The translations under genes were made by a program, and so were the position numbers. From Neorhizobium tomejilense (GTDB lineage: Bacteria; Pseudomonadota; Alphaproteobacteria; Rhizobiales; Rhizobiaceae), in assembly GCA_002968845.1 (NCBI GenBank), contig PVBG01000002.1, forward strand, positions 186,001 to 250,000: a DNA stretch of 64,000 nt. Direction: 5' to 3'. The stretch's first letter is position 1. Every line of letters starts with the position of its first letter. Positions 53,695-63,885 of this stretch are shown here, in pieces. The notes beneath the pieces were generated by a model, which ran no database searches, had not been told where the DNA came from, and saw only the letters and a program-made list of their open reading frames with translations.

Positions 53695-55113
53695 ATGAAA
53701 TTCGGAACGAGCGGTCTTCGGGGCCTTGTGACTGACCTGGAGGGGCGGGCTTCATCGCTCTACACCCGGGCCTTTGCCCGGCATCTCCTGGAAACGGGTG
53801 CTGCCCGGCCGGGTGATGCCGTGCTCGTCGGCCGCGATTTCCGCCCGTCTAGCCCCGACATTGCCGCCACCTGCATCGGGGCGCTGAAACACGCCGGTCT
53901 TTCGCCGATCGATTGCGGCGCGGTGCCGACGCCGGCGCTGGCGCTCTACGGGCTTCAGCTCAAGGCCGCATCGCTGATGATCACCGGCTCGCATATCCCG
54001 GCTGACCGCAACGGCATCAAATTCTACCGGCCGAATGGGGAGATCGACAAACAGGACGAGATGCGGATCACCGCGGTCGCTGCCGAACTGGACAGAAGCG
54101 AGGTCGACACGACGCCCGGCGAAGCGCCGGATCATTCTGCCGAAGCCGAGGCGCTGTTCCTCGCCCGCAATATTGCAATGCTACCCGCGGGCGCGCTCGC
54201 CGGCCTCAAGGTCGGCGTCTATCAGCATTCGACGGTTGCCCGCGATCTCATGGTGCGGGTTCTTGAAGTTTATGGCTCAGACGCAGTGCCGCTCGGCCGC
54301 TCCGAAGAATTCATTCCAGTCGACACGGAAGCGGTCTCGATCGAGACAATCGGCCTCCTCAAAGGCTGGGCGCGCGAACATGGGCTCGACGCGATCATCT
54401 CTGCCGACGGCGACGGCGACCGGCCGCTGGTTTCCGACGAAACGGGAGAACCGCTGCGAGGCGATCTTTTGGGCCTGATCGCGGCAAAGTTCCTGAAGGC
54501 GCAGGTGGTCGTAACGCCGGTCACCTCCAATTCGGGCATCGAGGCGGCTGGGGATTTCGAGACCGTCCGCACCAAGGTCGGATCGCCGTTTGTCATCTCC
54601 GGCATGCTCGCAGCACTCGAAGCCGGCAAGACGGGCGTCATGGGCTTCGAAGCGAATGGCGGGCTTCTGACCGCCTCGCCTTTCGATACCGGCACGGGCA
54701 CGCTCTCGCCACTTCCCACCCGCGACAGTTTCCTGCCGGTGCTGGCGACGCTTGTGCTGGCTGCGCGCGAGAAGAAGCCCCTGTCGCAAATCGCGGCCGG
54801 TTTCCGCCTGCCGTTTGCTGCGGCCGACCGGCTGGAGAATTTTCCCGTGGAAACGAGCGCCGCGCTGATGGCGCATCTCAGGCGATCCGACGACAATCTT
54901 GCGGCGTTCCTCGCGCCGATTTCGACAGTCGCAGCCAAAAGCGATATCGATGGCCTGCGGGTGACGCTTGAGGATGGCCGGATCGTGCATTTCCGACCAT
55001 CGGGCAACGCACCTGAAATGCGCTGTTATGTGGAAGCCGGGACGGAAGGCGAGGCGAAGGCCCTGTTGCACGAGGGGCTGAACCTCATCCGCGCCTGGGC
55101 CGCAAAAGCTTGA
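53695..55113 (+). CDS. manB: Phosphomannomutase
   Basis: This 472-residue alpha-D-phosphohexomutase has the phosphoserine loop ITGSHIPADRNGIKFY (Ser99), the metal loop SADGDGDRPLVSDETGE and the sugar-binding segment GFEANGGLLTASPF, plus a C-terminal phosphate-binding domain (HFRPSGNAPEMRCYVE). It interconverts mannose 6-phosphate and 1-phosphate, feeding the GDP-mannose step encoded next. It resembles NoeK/ExoC-like rhizobial enzymes. It precedes manC by 35 bp. Confidence 0.92.
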   Translation: MKFGTSGLRGLVTDLEGRASSLYTRAFARHLLETGAARPGDAVLVGRDFRPSSPDIAATCIGALKHAGLSPIDCGAVPTPALALYGLQLKAASLMITGSHIPADRNGIKFYRPNGEIDKQDEMRITAVAAELDRSEVDTTPGEAPDHSAEAEALFLARNIAMLPAGALAGLKVGVYQHSTVARDLMVRVLEVYGSDAVPLGRSEEFIPVDTEAVSIETIGLLKGWAREHGLDAIISADGDGDRPLVSDETGEPLRGDLLGLIAAKFLKAQVVVTPVTSNSGIEAAGDFETVRTKVGSPFVISGMLAALEAGKTGVMGFEANGGLLTASPFDTGTGTLSPLPTRDSFLPVLATLVLAAREKKPLSQIAAGFRLPFAAADRLENFPVETSAALMAHLRRSDDNLAAFLAPISTVAAKSDIDGLRVTLEDGRIVHFRPSGNAPEMRCYVEAGTEGEAKALLHEGLNLIRAWAAKA

Positions 55114-55148
55114 ACGATAATCGGACGATAACTGCCGGAGATATTGGA

Positions 55149-56576
55149 ATGAATAGCAAGATCATCCCCGTCATCATGGCAGGCGGCAAGGGAACGCGGC
55201 TCTGGCCACTGTCGCGCGCAAGTGCGCCGAAACAGTTCATCCAGTTCATCGGCGACAAGACCCTGTTCCAGGCGACGCTGTCGCGCGTTTCGGACCCGAA
55301 GCTCTATGAGGCCCCGGTCGTCATCACCAACGAGGATTTCCGGTTCCTGGTGGCAGAACAGGCCCGCGAGCTCGGCATCAAGCTCTCCGGCATCCTGCTC
55401 GAGCCCGTCGCCCGCAACACTGCCCCGGCAGTCGCCGCCGCTGCCGCCTTCGTCGAAGGCCGCTTCGGCGAGGATGCGATCCTGCAGGTGCTTGCGTCGG
55501 ACCACGAGATCACCGCTGATGCCGGTTACTTCGATGCGATCCACATCGCCAAACAGACGGCCCTTTCCGGCAAGCTCGTCACCTTCGGCATTGCTCCGAC
55601 GGAACCCGCAACCGGCTATGGCTATATCGAGATCGGCGAGGCACTGCCGGCCGGCGCCTGCAAGGTCAAGCGCTTCGTCGAAAAGCCGGTGCTGGCCGAA
55701 GCCGAGAAGATGCTGTCGACCGGCGGTTTTGTCTGGAACTCAGGCATCTTCATGTTCAAGGCCGGTCAGGTGCTGAGCGAACTTTCCACCTTCGCGCCCG
55801 AGGTCGAGGCGGCCGCGCGCGCCGCACTTGCCAAGGCTTCGAGCGACCTCGATTTCACCCGCCTCGACGCGCAGGAATTTGCTGCAAGCCCGGATATCTC
55901 CATCGACTACGCCCTGATGGAGAAGACCTCCAACGCGGCGGTTGTGCCCTCATCATTCACCTGGTCCGATCTCGGAAGCTGGGACGCCGTCTGGAAGCTC
56001 GGCGCCCGCGACGAGGCCGGTAACGTCACCTCCGGCAAGACGACGCTGATCAACACCAGGAATTCGCTGGTGATGTCGCGCACCAGCCATCTCGCGGTCC
56101 AGGGGCTGGATGGCGTCGCGGTCATCGCCAGCGAGGACGCCGTCTATATCGGCCGACTGGAAGACAGCCAAGACGTCGGCAAGATCGTCAAGCAGCTCGC
56201 AGCAGCCAAGGCGACTGCGGCGCTGACCGAAACCCATCCGACCTCCTATCGGCCCTGGGGCGGCTATACGTCGGTTCTCAACGGCGATCGCTTCCAGGTG
56301 AAGCGGCTGTTCGTGACGCCCGGCAAGAAGCTCTCGCTGCAGAAACATCACCACCGCTCGGAGCACTGGATCTGCGTCAAGGGTACTGCGGAAGTGACAA
56401 TCGGCGAGGAAACCCGGATCGTCAGGGAAAACGAGTCCATCTATATTCCACAGGGCGAAGTGCACCGGCTCGCCAATCCCGGCAAGATCATGCTCGAAGT
56501 GATCGAGGTGCAGACCGGTTCCTATCTTGGCGAGGACGACATCATCCGCATCGTCGACGAGTTCGGACGCGGCTGA
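55149..56576 (+). CDS. manC: Mannose-1-phosphate guanylyltransferase / mannose-6-phosphate isomerase
   Basis: This 475-residue bifunctional enzyme has the nucleotidyltransferase start IIPVIMAGGKGTRLWPLSRASAPKQF, the FVEKP motif (KRFVEKPVLAEAEKML) and a C-terminal cupin isomerase domain (RPWGGYTSVLNGDRFQVKRLFVTPGKKLSLQKHHHRSEHWICVKGTAEVTIG). It makes GDP-mannose for exopolysaccharide or LPS. The start at 55149 has GGAG 9 bp upstream; the ORF start 13 codons earlier overlaps manB. Confidence 0.95.
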   Translation: MNSKIIPVIMAGGKGTRLWPLSRASAPKQFIQFIGDKTLFQATLSRVSDPKLYEAPVVITNEDFRFLVAEQARELGIKLSGILLEPVARNTAPAVAAAAAFVEGRFGEDAILQVLASDHEITADAGYFDAIHIAKQTALSGKLVTFGIAPTEPATGYGYIEIGEALPAGACKVKRFVEKPVLAEAEKMLSTGGFVWNSGIFMFKAGQVLSELSTFAPEVEAAARAALAKASSDLDFTRLDAQEFAASPDISIDYALMEKTSNAAVVPSSFTWSDLGSWDAVWKLGARDEAGNVTSGKTTLINTRNSLVMSRTSHLAVQGLDGVAVIASEDAVYIGRLEDSQDVGKIVKQLAAAKATAALTETHPTSYRPWGGYTSVLNGDRFQVKRLFVTPGKKLSLQKHHHRSEHWICVKGTAEVTIGEETRIVRENESIYIPQGEVHRLANPGKIMLEVIEVQTGSYLGEDDIIRIVDEFGRG

Positions 56577-56597
56577 GGCTCTTCGCGGAGTATCGGC

Positions 56598-57605
56598 TCA
56601 GTCGATCTCGTGGCGATGGTCGAGATACCACTGGACGAAGGCCTTGACGCCTTCCTCCAGGCCGATCTCCGGCTTGCGGCCGGTCAGCGCCACGAGAAGA
56701 TCGGGGCTGGCGAAGGTTCTAGGCACGTCGCCCTTCTGCATCGGCAGCATTTTGCGCTTGGCCGGTTTTCCCATGATCCGTTCGATGGTTTCGACGAAGT
56801 CGATGAGGCCCGAGGGCTGGCCGCCGCCGATATTGACGACGCGGAACGGTGCCTGACGGGAGAGCGTATCGATGTCCGCGACGCGATTGTCTTCGCCGGG
56901 ATAGACCTTGGACAGGTCGATGATCGAATTCACCAGGTCGTCGATATAGGTGAAGTCCCGGCTCATCTTGCCTTCGCCGTAGATCTCGATCTCGCGATCC
57001 TCGATCATCGCCTTCACGAACTTGAAGAGCGCCATGTCCGGCCGGCCCCAGGGCCCGTAGACCGTGAAGAAGCGGAAGGCGGTAATCGGCACCTTGTAGA
57101 GATGGGCGTAGCTGTGCGCCATCAGTTCCATGGCCTTCTTGCTCGCCGCATAGAAGGTCAAGGGTTCGTCGGCGCGGTCGCTTTCACGGAAGGGAATGTC
57201 CGGATTGGCACCGTAGACCGACGAGGTCGAAGCCAGCATCAGATGGCCGACGCCGTAGTTGCGGGCAATCTCCAGAATATTCCAGGAACCGATGAGATTG
57301 GAATCGAGATAGGCCTTGGGATTTTCAAGGCTGTAGCGCACGCCGGCCTGGGCGGCGAGATGGATCATCACATCCGGCTTGAAATCCTCGACGGACTTGT
57401 CGATCAGCGACTTGTCTTCCAGCATGCCTATGACCGGGCGGAAGGCAGGGAATTGTGCGAGCCCGGCATTGCGAGCTTCCTTGAGGCGCAGGCTGTAATA
57501 GGGCGTCATCCCGTCGAAGCCTAGAACCTCGTGGCCATCCTCCAGCAGGCGTCGCGCCAAGTGGAAACCAATGAAGCCTGCCGTCCCGGTGATGAAGTAA
57601 CGCAT
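56598..57605 (-). CDS. lpsL: UDP-glucuronate 4-epimerase-like protein (LpsL type)
   Basis: This 335-residue SDR epimerase has the nucleotide motif [16 protein letters not shown] at its N-terminus, the [14 protein letters not shown] segment with the active-site Ser/Thr, and [10 protein letters not shown] with catalytic Tyr and Lys. [20 protein letters not shown] is typical of UDP-glucuronate 4-epimerases that make UDP-galacturonate for rhizobial LPS. The start at 57605 gives the correct Rossmann N-terminus. It converges with manC; both act in surface polysaccharide supply. Confidence 0.9.
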   Translation of the reverse strand: MRYFITGTAGFIGFHLARRLLEDGHEVLGFDGMTPYYSLRLKEARNAGLAQFPAFRPVIGMLEDKSLIDKSVEDFKPDVMIHLAAQAGVRYSLENPKAYLDSNLIGSWNILEIARNYGVGHLMLASTSSVYGANPDIPFRESDRADEPLTFYAASKKAMELMAHSYAHLYKVPITAFRFFTVYGPWGRPDMALFKFVKAMIEDREIEIYGEGKMSRDFTYIDDLVNSIIDLSKVYPGEDNRVADIDTLSRQAPFRVVNIGGGQPSGLIDFVETIERIMGKPAKRKMLPMQKGDVPRTFASPDLLVALTGRKPEIGLEEGVKAFVQWYLDHRHEID

Positions 57606-57707
57606 GTATGACCCGCTGTCGCTCTGGGGCGATCCCATAGCGCGGATATCCGGCCCTGTCATCTCAAGGACCGAAGTTATTTAAACAGCCCGACGATCAG
57701 GCAGCTT

Positions 57708-58133
57708 TCAATGAAAGAGCCGCAGCCGCGCCGGCGGCACGCCGGGCCGGCCGTTCTTGCGATCGACGGCGAACTGGATGAGGTCCATCGAAGCCTGGTC
57801 GGTGAGCGGTTTTGCCATTACGCCGAGGACCCCGGAGACGCCCGCCGCCACAAGGCCCGGATTGCCGGTGATCATGATCACCACGATGCCGTATTCCGCC
57901 AGCGCCTTGGCGATCTCCGGTCCGGTCTCGCCGTCGGCAAGGCGCACGTCCACGAAGGCTATATCCGTGTCACGGGTATAGTTCAGCGCCACCGTCATGT
58001 CGGGTGCTATTCCGACGACGTCATGGCCGCTTCGATGGACGGCGTCCTCGATATCCATCGCGACCAGCAAACTGTCTTCGACGATCAGGAAACGATATTC
58101 CAACGGCAGATCCTCCCGGACTGAAGGAGGCAA
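57708..58133 (-). CDS. Single-domain response regulator, orphan
   Basis: This 141-residue protein is one receiver domain: acid pair E19/D20 (FLIVEDSLLVAMDIED), phosphoacceptor D62 in IAFVDVRLADG, T89 in MITGNPG and K108 in MAKPLT. There is no output domain. It resembles the receiver proteins linked to HWE/HisKA_2 kinases in rhizobia. No kinase gene is near, so its partner is unknown. It stands alone on the minus strand upstream of the epimerase gene. Confidence 0.88.
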   Translation of the reverse strand: MPPSVREDLPLEYRFLIVEDSLLVAMDIEDAVHRSGHDVVGIAPDMTVALNYTRDTDIAFVDVRLADGETGPEIAKALAEYGIVVIMITGNPGLVAAGVSGVLGVMAKPLTDQASMDLIQFAVDRKNGRPGVPPARLRLFH

Positions 58134-58419
58134 ATAGACTCCGATCGTCGCTTGGCAATAGGAGCAGGGCCCGATATCGATTTTTTGATCTAGATCCCTG
58201 GGATCAAGCCGCAGCGCCGGCCGCTAGGCCAATAGATTTGCCCCGGAGGTTATGAGGGCTACGTTGCCGACTCAGCTTTGGCGAGCGGAACATGGCTACA
58301 CCGCCCGAATACCTCCTCGCTCAAGATTTCAGACACTTACGAAAGGTGACCGGCAGACAGGAACCACTCAAAAACTGGTGGGTTAGCCCTTCGGAAGTTA
58401 GAAGAAAAGGAGAAGACCC

Positions 58420-58818
58420 ATGAAGAAGATCATTCTCGCGTCCTGCGCCATTCTCGCCGCTTCCTTCGCCACACAGGCCGGAGCCCAGCAGGGCACCGTC
58501 AATGGTGCAGCCGGCGGAGCGGTTACCGGCGCCATCGTCGGCGGTCCAGTCGGCGCCGCAGTGGGTGGGGTCGTCGGCGCCGTAGCCGGTACCGCGATCG
58601 ATCCGCCGCCGCGCGAAGTCGTTACCTACGTCGAGGAACAGCCCGCCTCGACCGCTTCCGTAGTCGTCGAGCAGCCTATCGTTGTCGGTAAGCCGCTCCC
58701 GCAGAGTGTCGTGGTCACACCGGTGCCCAGCAATCCGAGATATGCCTATACGGTGGTCAACAATCAGCGCGTGATCGTCGATCCGCAGACCCACACCGTC
58801 GTGCAGGTCATCCGGTAA
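58420..58818 (+). CDS. DUF1236-like exported protein
   Basis: This 132-residue protein has a signal peptide (MKKIILASCAILAASFATQAGAQ), a glycine/alanine-rich middle (GGAVTGAIVGGPVGAAVGGVVGAVAGTA), reminiscent of glycine-zipper regions, and a C-terminal NPRYAYTVVNNQRVIVDPQTHTVVQVI that matches the DUF1236 tail common in rhizobia. AAGGAG precedes the ATG. A role at the outer membrane is possible; function is unknown. Confidence 0.8.
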   Translation: MKKIILASCAILAASFATQAGAQQGTVNGAAGGAVTGAIVGGPVGAAVGGVVGAVAGTAIDPPPREVVTYVEEQPASTASVVVEQPIVVGKPLPQSVVVTPVPSNPRYAYTVVNNQRVIVDPQTHTVVQVIR

Positions 58819-58904
58819 GCGAAGGTTTCGCATTTCCCTTAAGCCAGCCAACGCAGACAGGCTCCGCCACTTCCGGCGGGGCCTGTTCCCGTTCGAGCAG
58901 TCGG

Positions 58905-60209
58905 CTAGACCAGGACGACCTGATCGACGCGATCTTCCTGGCCGAAGAACTTCAGATAACGTTCCACCTCGGCCGGATCTCCGGTCGCCTTGCGCGGATT
59001 GTCGGAAAGTTTCACCGCCGGACGGCCATTCGCTTCGCTTACCTTGCAGACGATGGAGATCGGCATCAGGCCGGCAATCTCGTGGGGTGCGCAGCCGGCG
59101 AAATCGTTGGTCAGGTTGGTGCCCCAGCCGAAGCTCATGCGCACGCGGCCTTCGAAATGCCGGTAGGTGTCGATGATCGCATCGACGTCCAGCCCGTCGG
59201 AGAAGATCAGCAGCTTTTCCTTAGGGTTGCGGCCCATCTTCTTCCACCAGGCAATGATCTTTTCGCCGCCCTCGATCGGCGGAGCGCTGTCGGGGCGGAA
59301 CCCGGTCCAGTCGGCCACCCAGTCCGGCGCATCGCGCAGGAACGCCGCCGTGCCGAAGGAATCCGGCAACACGATCAGCAAGTTGCCGCCATAAAGCCGG
59401 TTCCAGTCCTTCAGGACCTGGTAAGGGGAGGCGCGCAGCTGTTCGTCGGTCTCTGCGAGTGCCGCAGCCACCATGGGCAGCTCGTGCGCATTGGTCCCCA
59501 CGGCTTCGAGATCGGAATCCATCGCAAGCAGGACGTTGCTGGTGCCGGTAAACGCCGGGCCGATGCCTTCCTTGAGCGCTTCGACGCACCAGCGCTGCCA
59601 GAGGAAACTGTGGCGGCGGCGCGTGCCGAAATCGGAGATGCGCAGGCCCGGCAATGCCTGCAGCCGCTCGACCTTTTCCCACATCTTGGCCTTGGCCCGC
59701 GCGTAGAGAACGTCGAGCGTGAAGAAACCGAGCGAGCGCATCGCGGAGCGGGAGCGCAACTCGTTGATGATCGCGAGTGCGGGAATTTCCCAGAGCGTCG
59801 TTTCCATCCATTTGCCGTGGAAGGTTAGTTCGTACTGGCCGTCACGCTTCGAGAGTTCGTATTCCGGCAGCTTGTAGGTGGACAGCCAGTTGAGGAATTC
59901 GGGCTCGAAAATCTGCTTGCGACCATAAAACGTGTTACCCGCGAGCCAGATCATCTCCTTCTTGGACAGGCCGACCGTGCGGGCATGGTCGAGCTGCTCG
60001 CGCAGCGCGCCCTCATCGATCTCCTCCGCCAGCTTGACGCTTGTCGTGCGGTTGATCAGCGAGAACGTGGCGTCCACGTCCGGATAGAGCTTCCAGATCA
60101 TCTGCAGCATCAGGAGCTTGTAGAAATCCGTATCGATCAGACTGCGGATGATCGGGTCGAGCTTCCAGGTGTGGTTATAAACCCTGCTCGCGATATCGGT
60201 CTTGGTCAT
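58905..60209 (-). CDS. pncB: Nicotinate phosphoribosyltransferase
   Basis: This 434-residue enzyme converts nicotinate and PRPP to nicotinate mononucleotide in NAD salvage. Typical segments are [35 protein letters not shown] near the start, [34 protein letters not shown] and [36 protein letters not shown]. The start at 60209 was chosen because the N-terminus then matches the family; upstream codons are not conserved in character. Single gene. Confidence 0.95.
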   Translation of the reverse strand: MTKTDIASRVYNHTWKLDPIIRSLIDTDFYKLLMLQMIWKLYPDVDATFSLINRTTSVKLAEEIDEGALREQLDHARTVGLSKKEMIWLAGNTFYGRKQIFEPEFLNWLSTYKLPEYELSKRDGQYELTFHGKWMETTLWEIPALAIINELRSRSAMRSLGFFTLDVLYARAKAKMWEKVERLQALPGLRISDFGTRRRHSFLWQRWCVEALKEGIGPAFTGTSNVLLAMDSDLEAVGTNAHELPMVAAALAETDEQLRASPYQVLKDWNRLYGGNLLIVLPDSFGTAAFLRDAPDWVADWTGFRPDSAPPIEGGEKIIAWWKKMGRNPKEKLLIFSDGLDVDAIIDTYRHFEGRVRMSFGWGTNLTNDFAGCAPHEIAGLMPISIVCKVSEANGRPAVKLSDNPRKATGDPAEVERYLKFFGQEDRVDQVVLV

Positions 60210-60329
60210 GCCTGCCCCTGCCCCGGCCCTTCCGGGCCGGCTCCGCCGATTTCGATGCGTATGGAGGCAGCGGCTGATCAACCTCCGGGCATTTTTATCG
60301 AAAAAAATGCAGAACAAGTCCAGACGCAA

Positions 60330-60355
60330 TTCGGCCGCGAAGGATCGCGGCCGAA
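60330..60355. repeat. Perfect 11-bp inverted repeat
   Basis: TTCGGCCGCGA (60330-60340) and TCGCGGCCGAA (60345-60355) pair perfectly around AGGA. It lies behind the stop of the proline-rich membrane protein gene (minus strand) and upstream of pncB. The T/A tract stands on the wrong side for a classical terminator of that gene. Confidence 0.5.
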
Positions 60356-60374
60356 AAAATCAGGAATGATGCAG

Positions 60375-60704
60375 TCAGTTGCCGGACTGCGAGTTGGTTG
60401 CCGGTGGCGCGGCGGCCGGCGGCGCAGAAGGATTGGCGGTCGGCGGCGCATTGGGGTTTGCGGGCGTCGTGCTTCCGGCTGGCGGCGTAGCGGTCTGTTC
60501 GTCCGGCGGTGCGGTGCTCCGGCCGTACCACTCGGCGCCGGCCCAGGCGACCATTGCCAGAATTAGGCCGGCAATCAGCACCTTCAGGACCGGTGCACCC
60601 CAGCTTCCCTGCCGCGCTTCCGTAGCGGTCTCAACAACCGGCGGCGAACCGATCGGGTTCGGATGACGGGGCTCGGCTTCCTGGGGATCGAAACGAGTGT
60701 TCAT
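60375..60704 (-). CDS. Proline/alanine-rich single-span membrane protein
   Basis: This 109-residue protein has a short cytoplasmic part, one membrane span (about residues 39-58, APVLKVLIAGLILAMVAWAG) and a long low-complexity periplasmic tail rich in Pro, Ala, Asn and Thr (TPPAGSTTPANPNAPPTANP). AAGGAG precedes the ATG. I recognise no domain; the tail resembles flexible linkers that cross the peptidoglycan. Function unknown. Confidence 0.65.
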   Translation of the reverse strand: MNTRFDPQEAEPRHPNPIGSPPVVETATEARQGSWGAPVLKVLIAGLILAMVAWAGAEWYGRSTAPPDEQTATPPAGSTTPANPNAPPTANPSAPPAAAPPATNSQSGN

Positions 60705-60785
60705 GATTTCGCTCCTTGTTCAGCCGGAATGCCCGGCTCATGCACAAGAAACGGTCGGCGGAAACGAATGTTCCGGCAGGAGGGG

Positions 60786-61736
60786 TCAGTAGCCCGCCCG
60801 GCGATCCACGACGTGCTGCAAGGGGTCGCCCGCCTCGTAACGTTCCATCTGGGTCTCCGCATTGCGAAACAGCGCCCTTACATCGGACGCGGAAGCCGCG
60901 TGGGGGGTAATAATGACGTTGTCCGTCGTCCAGAGCGGGCTATCCGCACCGAGCGGCTCCTTCTCGAAGACATCCAGCGACGCGCCGCCGAGGATGCCGT
61001 TATCGAGCGCGGCAACAAGATCGCTCTCCGCCTGGCTGCCGCCGCGTCCGGCATTGATGAAGACTGGCTTGCCCAAGGCCCCGCCCTGGCGAAGCTTCGC
61101 AAACAACGAGGCATTGAAGATGCCGCGCGTCTCCGGCGTCAGCGGCAGAAGGCCGACCAGAATATCGGTGCGGGCGAGGAAAGCATCGAGCTCGCCGCCA
61201 TCGAAGGTCTCGACGCCTTCGATGGTCTTTTTGCTGCGCGACCAGCCGATCACATTGAAACCCATGATCTTCAGTTTGCGGACCGCGTCCTGACCGAGCA
61301 CGCCAAGGCCCATCACGCCGACGGTCAGGTCCTTCGCTTCCGGCTGGGAAAGTTCGCGCCACTGGCGTTCGCGCTGCTGCCCGAGATAGGCCGGCACCTG
61401 CCGCAGGTGGCTCAGGGCCTGCAGCACGACCCATTCGCTCATCCGCGTCGTCAGGCTTTCATCCACGAAACGGACGATCGGGATATCCGGCAGGCCGGGC
61501 ATGGTGAGGATATAATCGACGCCGGCGCCGCCGGAAAACAACACCTCCAGCTTCGGCGCCCGCTGGAACAGGTCCGAGTCCGGCTTCCAGATCACCGCGT
61601 AGCGCGCCTCTGAAATCTCCGCTCCCGGATCGGAGGCGTGCAGCACGGTGCGGCCGGTGAAGGCGCTGGCGAGTGCGGCATCGATCTCGCGGCGCTCGAA
61701 TTTAAGATCGACGACGACCGGATGTTTGGCAGGCAT
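60786..61736 (-). CDS. ghrA: 2-hydroxyacid dehydrogenase (glyoxylate/hydroxypyruvate reductase type)
   Basis: This 316-residue D-2-hydroxyacid dehydrogenase has the NAD(P) loop VGVMGLGVLGQDAVRKL, the catalytic arginine in FINAGRGGSQAESDL, the glutamate in LDVFEKEPLG and the histidine in VIITPHAASAS. The pattern with SRSKK after the dinucleotide fold resembles the GhrA group, which prefers NADPH and reduces glyoxylate and hydroxypyruvate. It is 26 bp downstream of yejF and probably co-transcribed. Substrate assignment is by resemblance. Confidence 0.88.
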   Translation of the reverse strand: MPAKHPVVVDLKFERREIDAALASAFTGRTVLHASDPGAEISEARYAVIWKPDSDLFQRAPKLEVLFSGGAGVDYILTMPGLPDIPIVRFVDESLTTRMSEWVVLQALSHLRQVPAYLGQQRERQWRELSQPEAKDLTVGVMGLGVLGQDAVRKLKIMGFNVIGWSRSKKTIEGVETFDGGELDAFLARTDILVGLLPLTPETRGIFNASLFAKLRQGGALGKPVFINAGRGGSQAESDLVAALDNGILGGASLDVFEKEPLGADSPLWTTDNVIITPHAASASDVRALFRNAETQMERYEAGDPLQHVVDRRAGY

Positions 61737-61762
61737 GGACGGATTGACCTTGATTGCTGTGA

Positions 61763-63391
61763 TTACTGGTTGATGGCTTCGATTTCGACGGCTTCCAGAT
61801 TGAAGGCGGCGGCCATCAGGGCGCGGGTATAATCCTCTCTCGGCGCCTGGAAAATCTGGTCCGCGGGACCTTCTTCCACCACCTTGCCGAGCCGCATGAC
61901 GATGACGTGGTTGGCGAGCGCCTTCACGACCTTCAGATCGTGGCTGATGAAGAGATAGGCGAGATCGTGCTTCTTCTGCAGGTCGCGCAGGAGATCGACG
62001 ACCTGCGCCTGTACGGTCATGTCGAGCGCCGATGTCGGCTCGTCGAGCATCACGAAACGCGGTTTCAGCACCATGGCGCGGGCGATCGCGATGCGCTGCC
62101 GCTGGCCACCGGAAAATTCGTGCGGATAACGCCAGCGGGTCGCCGGATCGAGGCCGACTTCGCTCAAGGCCCAGGCGACACGCTCGTCGCGGCCATCGGT
62201 GGAGAGCGACCGTTCATGCACCTTCAGCCCCTCGGCGATGATATCGCCGACCGACATGCGGGGGCTCAGCGAGCCATAGGGATCCTGGAAAACGACCTGA
62301 AGACGGTCGCGGAACGGGCGCATTTCCTTGAAGGAGAACTTGTCGATATCCGTTCCGACGAAGGCGATGCGGCCCTTGGAGGAGATGAGTCTTGCGAGCG
62401 CGAGACCGAGCGTCGTCTTGCCCGAGCCGGATTCGCCGACGACGCCGAGCGTCTCGCCGGCCCGCAGTTCGAGATCGACGCCATCGACCGCCTTCACATG
62501 ATCGACCACCTTGCGCAGGAAACCTGCCTTGATCGGAAACCAGACACGGATGTCCTTGCCTTCCATCACCACCGGCTTCGAGGGATCGGTCGGTGGCGGC
62601 TCGCCGCGCGGCTCGGAGGCGAGCAGATGGCGCGTATAGGCGTGTTGCGGATTGGTGAAGACCTCCTCCACCGTGCCGGTCTCGACGATCTTGCCCTTGG
62701 TCATGACGCAGACGCGATCGGCGAATTTCCGGACGATGCCGAGGTCGTGGGTGATGAACAGCATGGACATGCCGTGCTCGCCCTTCAGCCCGCGCAGAAG
62801 ATCGAGGATCTGCGCCTGCACGGTGACGTCGAGCGCCGTGGTCGGCTCGTCGGCGATCAGCAGTTTCGGGCGGTTGGCGAGCGCCATGGCGATCATGACG
62901 CGCTGGCGTTGCCCTCCGGACAGTTCGTGCGGATAAGCTTTCAGCCGCTTTTCCGGCTCGCGTATACCGACCTGGTTCAGGAGTTCGAGCGTGCGGATAC
63001 GCACTGCCTGACCGGCAATTCCGTGATGAAGCTCAAGGATTTCGCCGATCTGCTTCTCGATCGAATGAAGCGGATTGAGCGAGGTCATCGGCTCCTGAAA
63101 GATCATCGTGACATCGTTGCCGCGCACGCGACGCAGTTCCGGCTCGGACGCCTTCAACATGTCCTTGCCGTCGAACAGGATCTGGCCAGACGGGTGGCTG
63201 GCGGACGGATAGGGCAGCAGCTTGAGGATGGAATTGGCCGTCACCGACTTGCCGGAGCCAGATTCCCCGACCAGCGCCATCACTTCGCCGGGCATGATGT
63301 CGAACGAGACCCGATCGACGGCAACCGACGTATCGCTGCCCTGGTGGAAGGCGACGGAGAGATCGCGGACGGAAAGAAGCGGCTCTGTCAT
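61763..63391 (-). CDS. yejF: Oligopeptide ABC transporter ATP-binding protein, two-domain (YejF-like)
   Basis: This 542-residue protein fuses two peptide-transporter ATPase domains. The first has Walker [10 protein letters not shown] (residues 42-50) and signature [15 protein letters not shown]; the second has [11 protein letters not shown] (about 315) and [15 protein letters not shown], with DEPTTALD and DEPTSALD Walker B motifs. This layout is that of YejF, which energises uptake of oligopeptides and peptide antibiotics such as microcin C. The ATG at 63391 overlaps the stop of the upstream PIN-domain gene (ATGA). The expected permease genes are not upstream in this window. Confidence 0.9.
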   Translation of the reverse strand: MTEPLLSVRDLSVAFHQGSDTSVAVDRVSFDIMPGEVMALVGESGSGKSVTANSILKLLPYPSASHPSGQILFDGKDMLKASEPELRRVRGNDVTMIFQEPMTSLNPLHSIEKQIGEILELHHGIAGQAVRIRTLELLNQVGIREPEKRLKAYPHELSGGQRQRVMIAMALANRPKLLIADEPTTALDVTVQAQILDLLRGLKGEHGMSMLFITHDLGIVRKFADRVCVMTKGKIVETGTVEEVFTNPQHAYTRHLLASEPRGEPPPTDPSKPVVMEGKDIRVWFPIKAGFLRKVVDHVKAVDGVDLELRAGETLGVVGESGSGKTTLGLALARLISSKGRIAFVGTDIDKFSFKEMRPFRDRLQVVFQDPYGSLSPRMSVGDIIAEGLKVHERSLSTDGRDERVAWALSEVGLDPATRWRYPHEFSGGQRQRIAIARAMVLKPRFVMLDEPTSALDMTVQAQVVDLLRDLQKKHDLAYLFISHDLKVVKALANHVIVMRLGKVVEEGPADQIFQAPREDYTRALMAAAFNLEAVEIEAINQ

Positions 63392-63885
63392 CGGCCAAGG
63401 CTTTCGATGAGGGAACGAAGCGTCGTTTCGTCTGGCCGAAGTACGGTTAAAGGTGAGCTACTTTTCGTCAGACCGAAGCGGAAATGTGTAATTTCGTAGA
63501 TGTTTTTCAGCCCCATATCGGCGGTGAGCATGTGCGTGCAGCCGGCTCCGAATGCGGTGGAAATATGGATCGAGTCCGGAAGCTTCAGCCCCACGTTTTG
63601 AGATCTTAGGATCGCGGCGTACCATAGCATCTGCCTGCCAACGGGAAGCACTTCGAGCCATTCGTTCGTTTGAATCAGCCCTTCATACTTGTCGATGGCG
63701 CTATCATTTCCGTCTCGGTACGGCTTGACCAACAATTCGGACAGCGTCAGTTCGCTAGTGGCGAAACGCTGAGAATGGTCTTCTATCGAAAGGAGATTGC
63801 CCAACGCGGCGCTGATTTCGCTGTTGTTCTCAAATGCCAGAATGAAGATATTCGTATCCAGATAGATTTTTCCGAGCCCGAGCAT
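63388..63885 (-). CDS. PIN-domain toxin (VapC-like ribonuclease)
   Basis: This 165-residue protein begins MLGLGKIYLDTNIFILAFE, with the first PIN aspartate D10. SELTLSELLVKPY supplies the glutamate, LPDSIHISTA the next aspartate and HMLTADMGLKNI the last. These are the acidic residues of Mg2+-dependent PIN RNases. The ATG at 63885 overlaps the TGA of the upstream antitoxin frame (TGATG), better than the ATG at 63897. The stop overlaps the yejF start, so toxin and transporter translation are coupled. Confidence 0.85.
   Translation of the reverse strand: MLGLGKIYLDTNIFILAFENNSEISAALGNLLSIEDHSQRFATSELTLSELLVKPYRDGNDSAIDKYEGLIQTNEWLEVLPVGRQMLWYAAILRSQNVGLKLPDSIHISTAFGAGCTHMLTADMGLKNIYEITHFRFGLTKSSSPLTVLRPDETTLRSLIESLGR

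Noticed and set aside
60330..60355. Intrinsic terminator of the proline-rich membrane protein gene
   Set aside because: The stem is perfect, but the T-run precedes it on the relevant strand, so I list it only as an inverted repeat.
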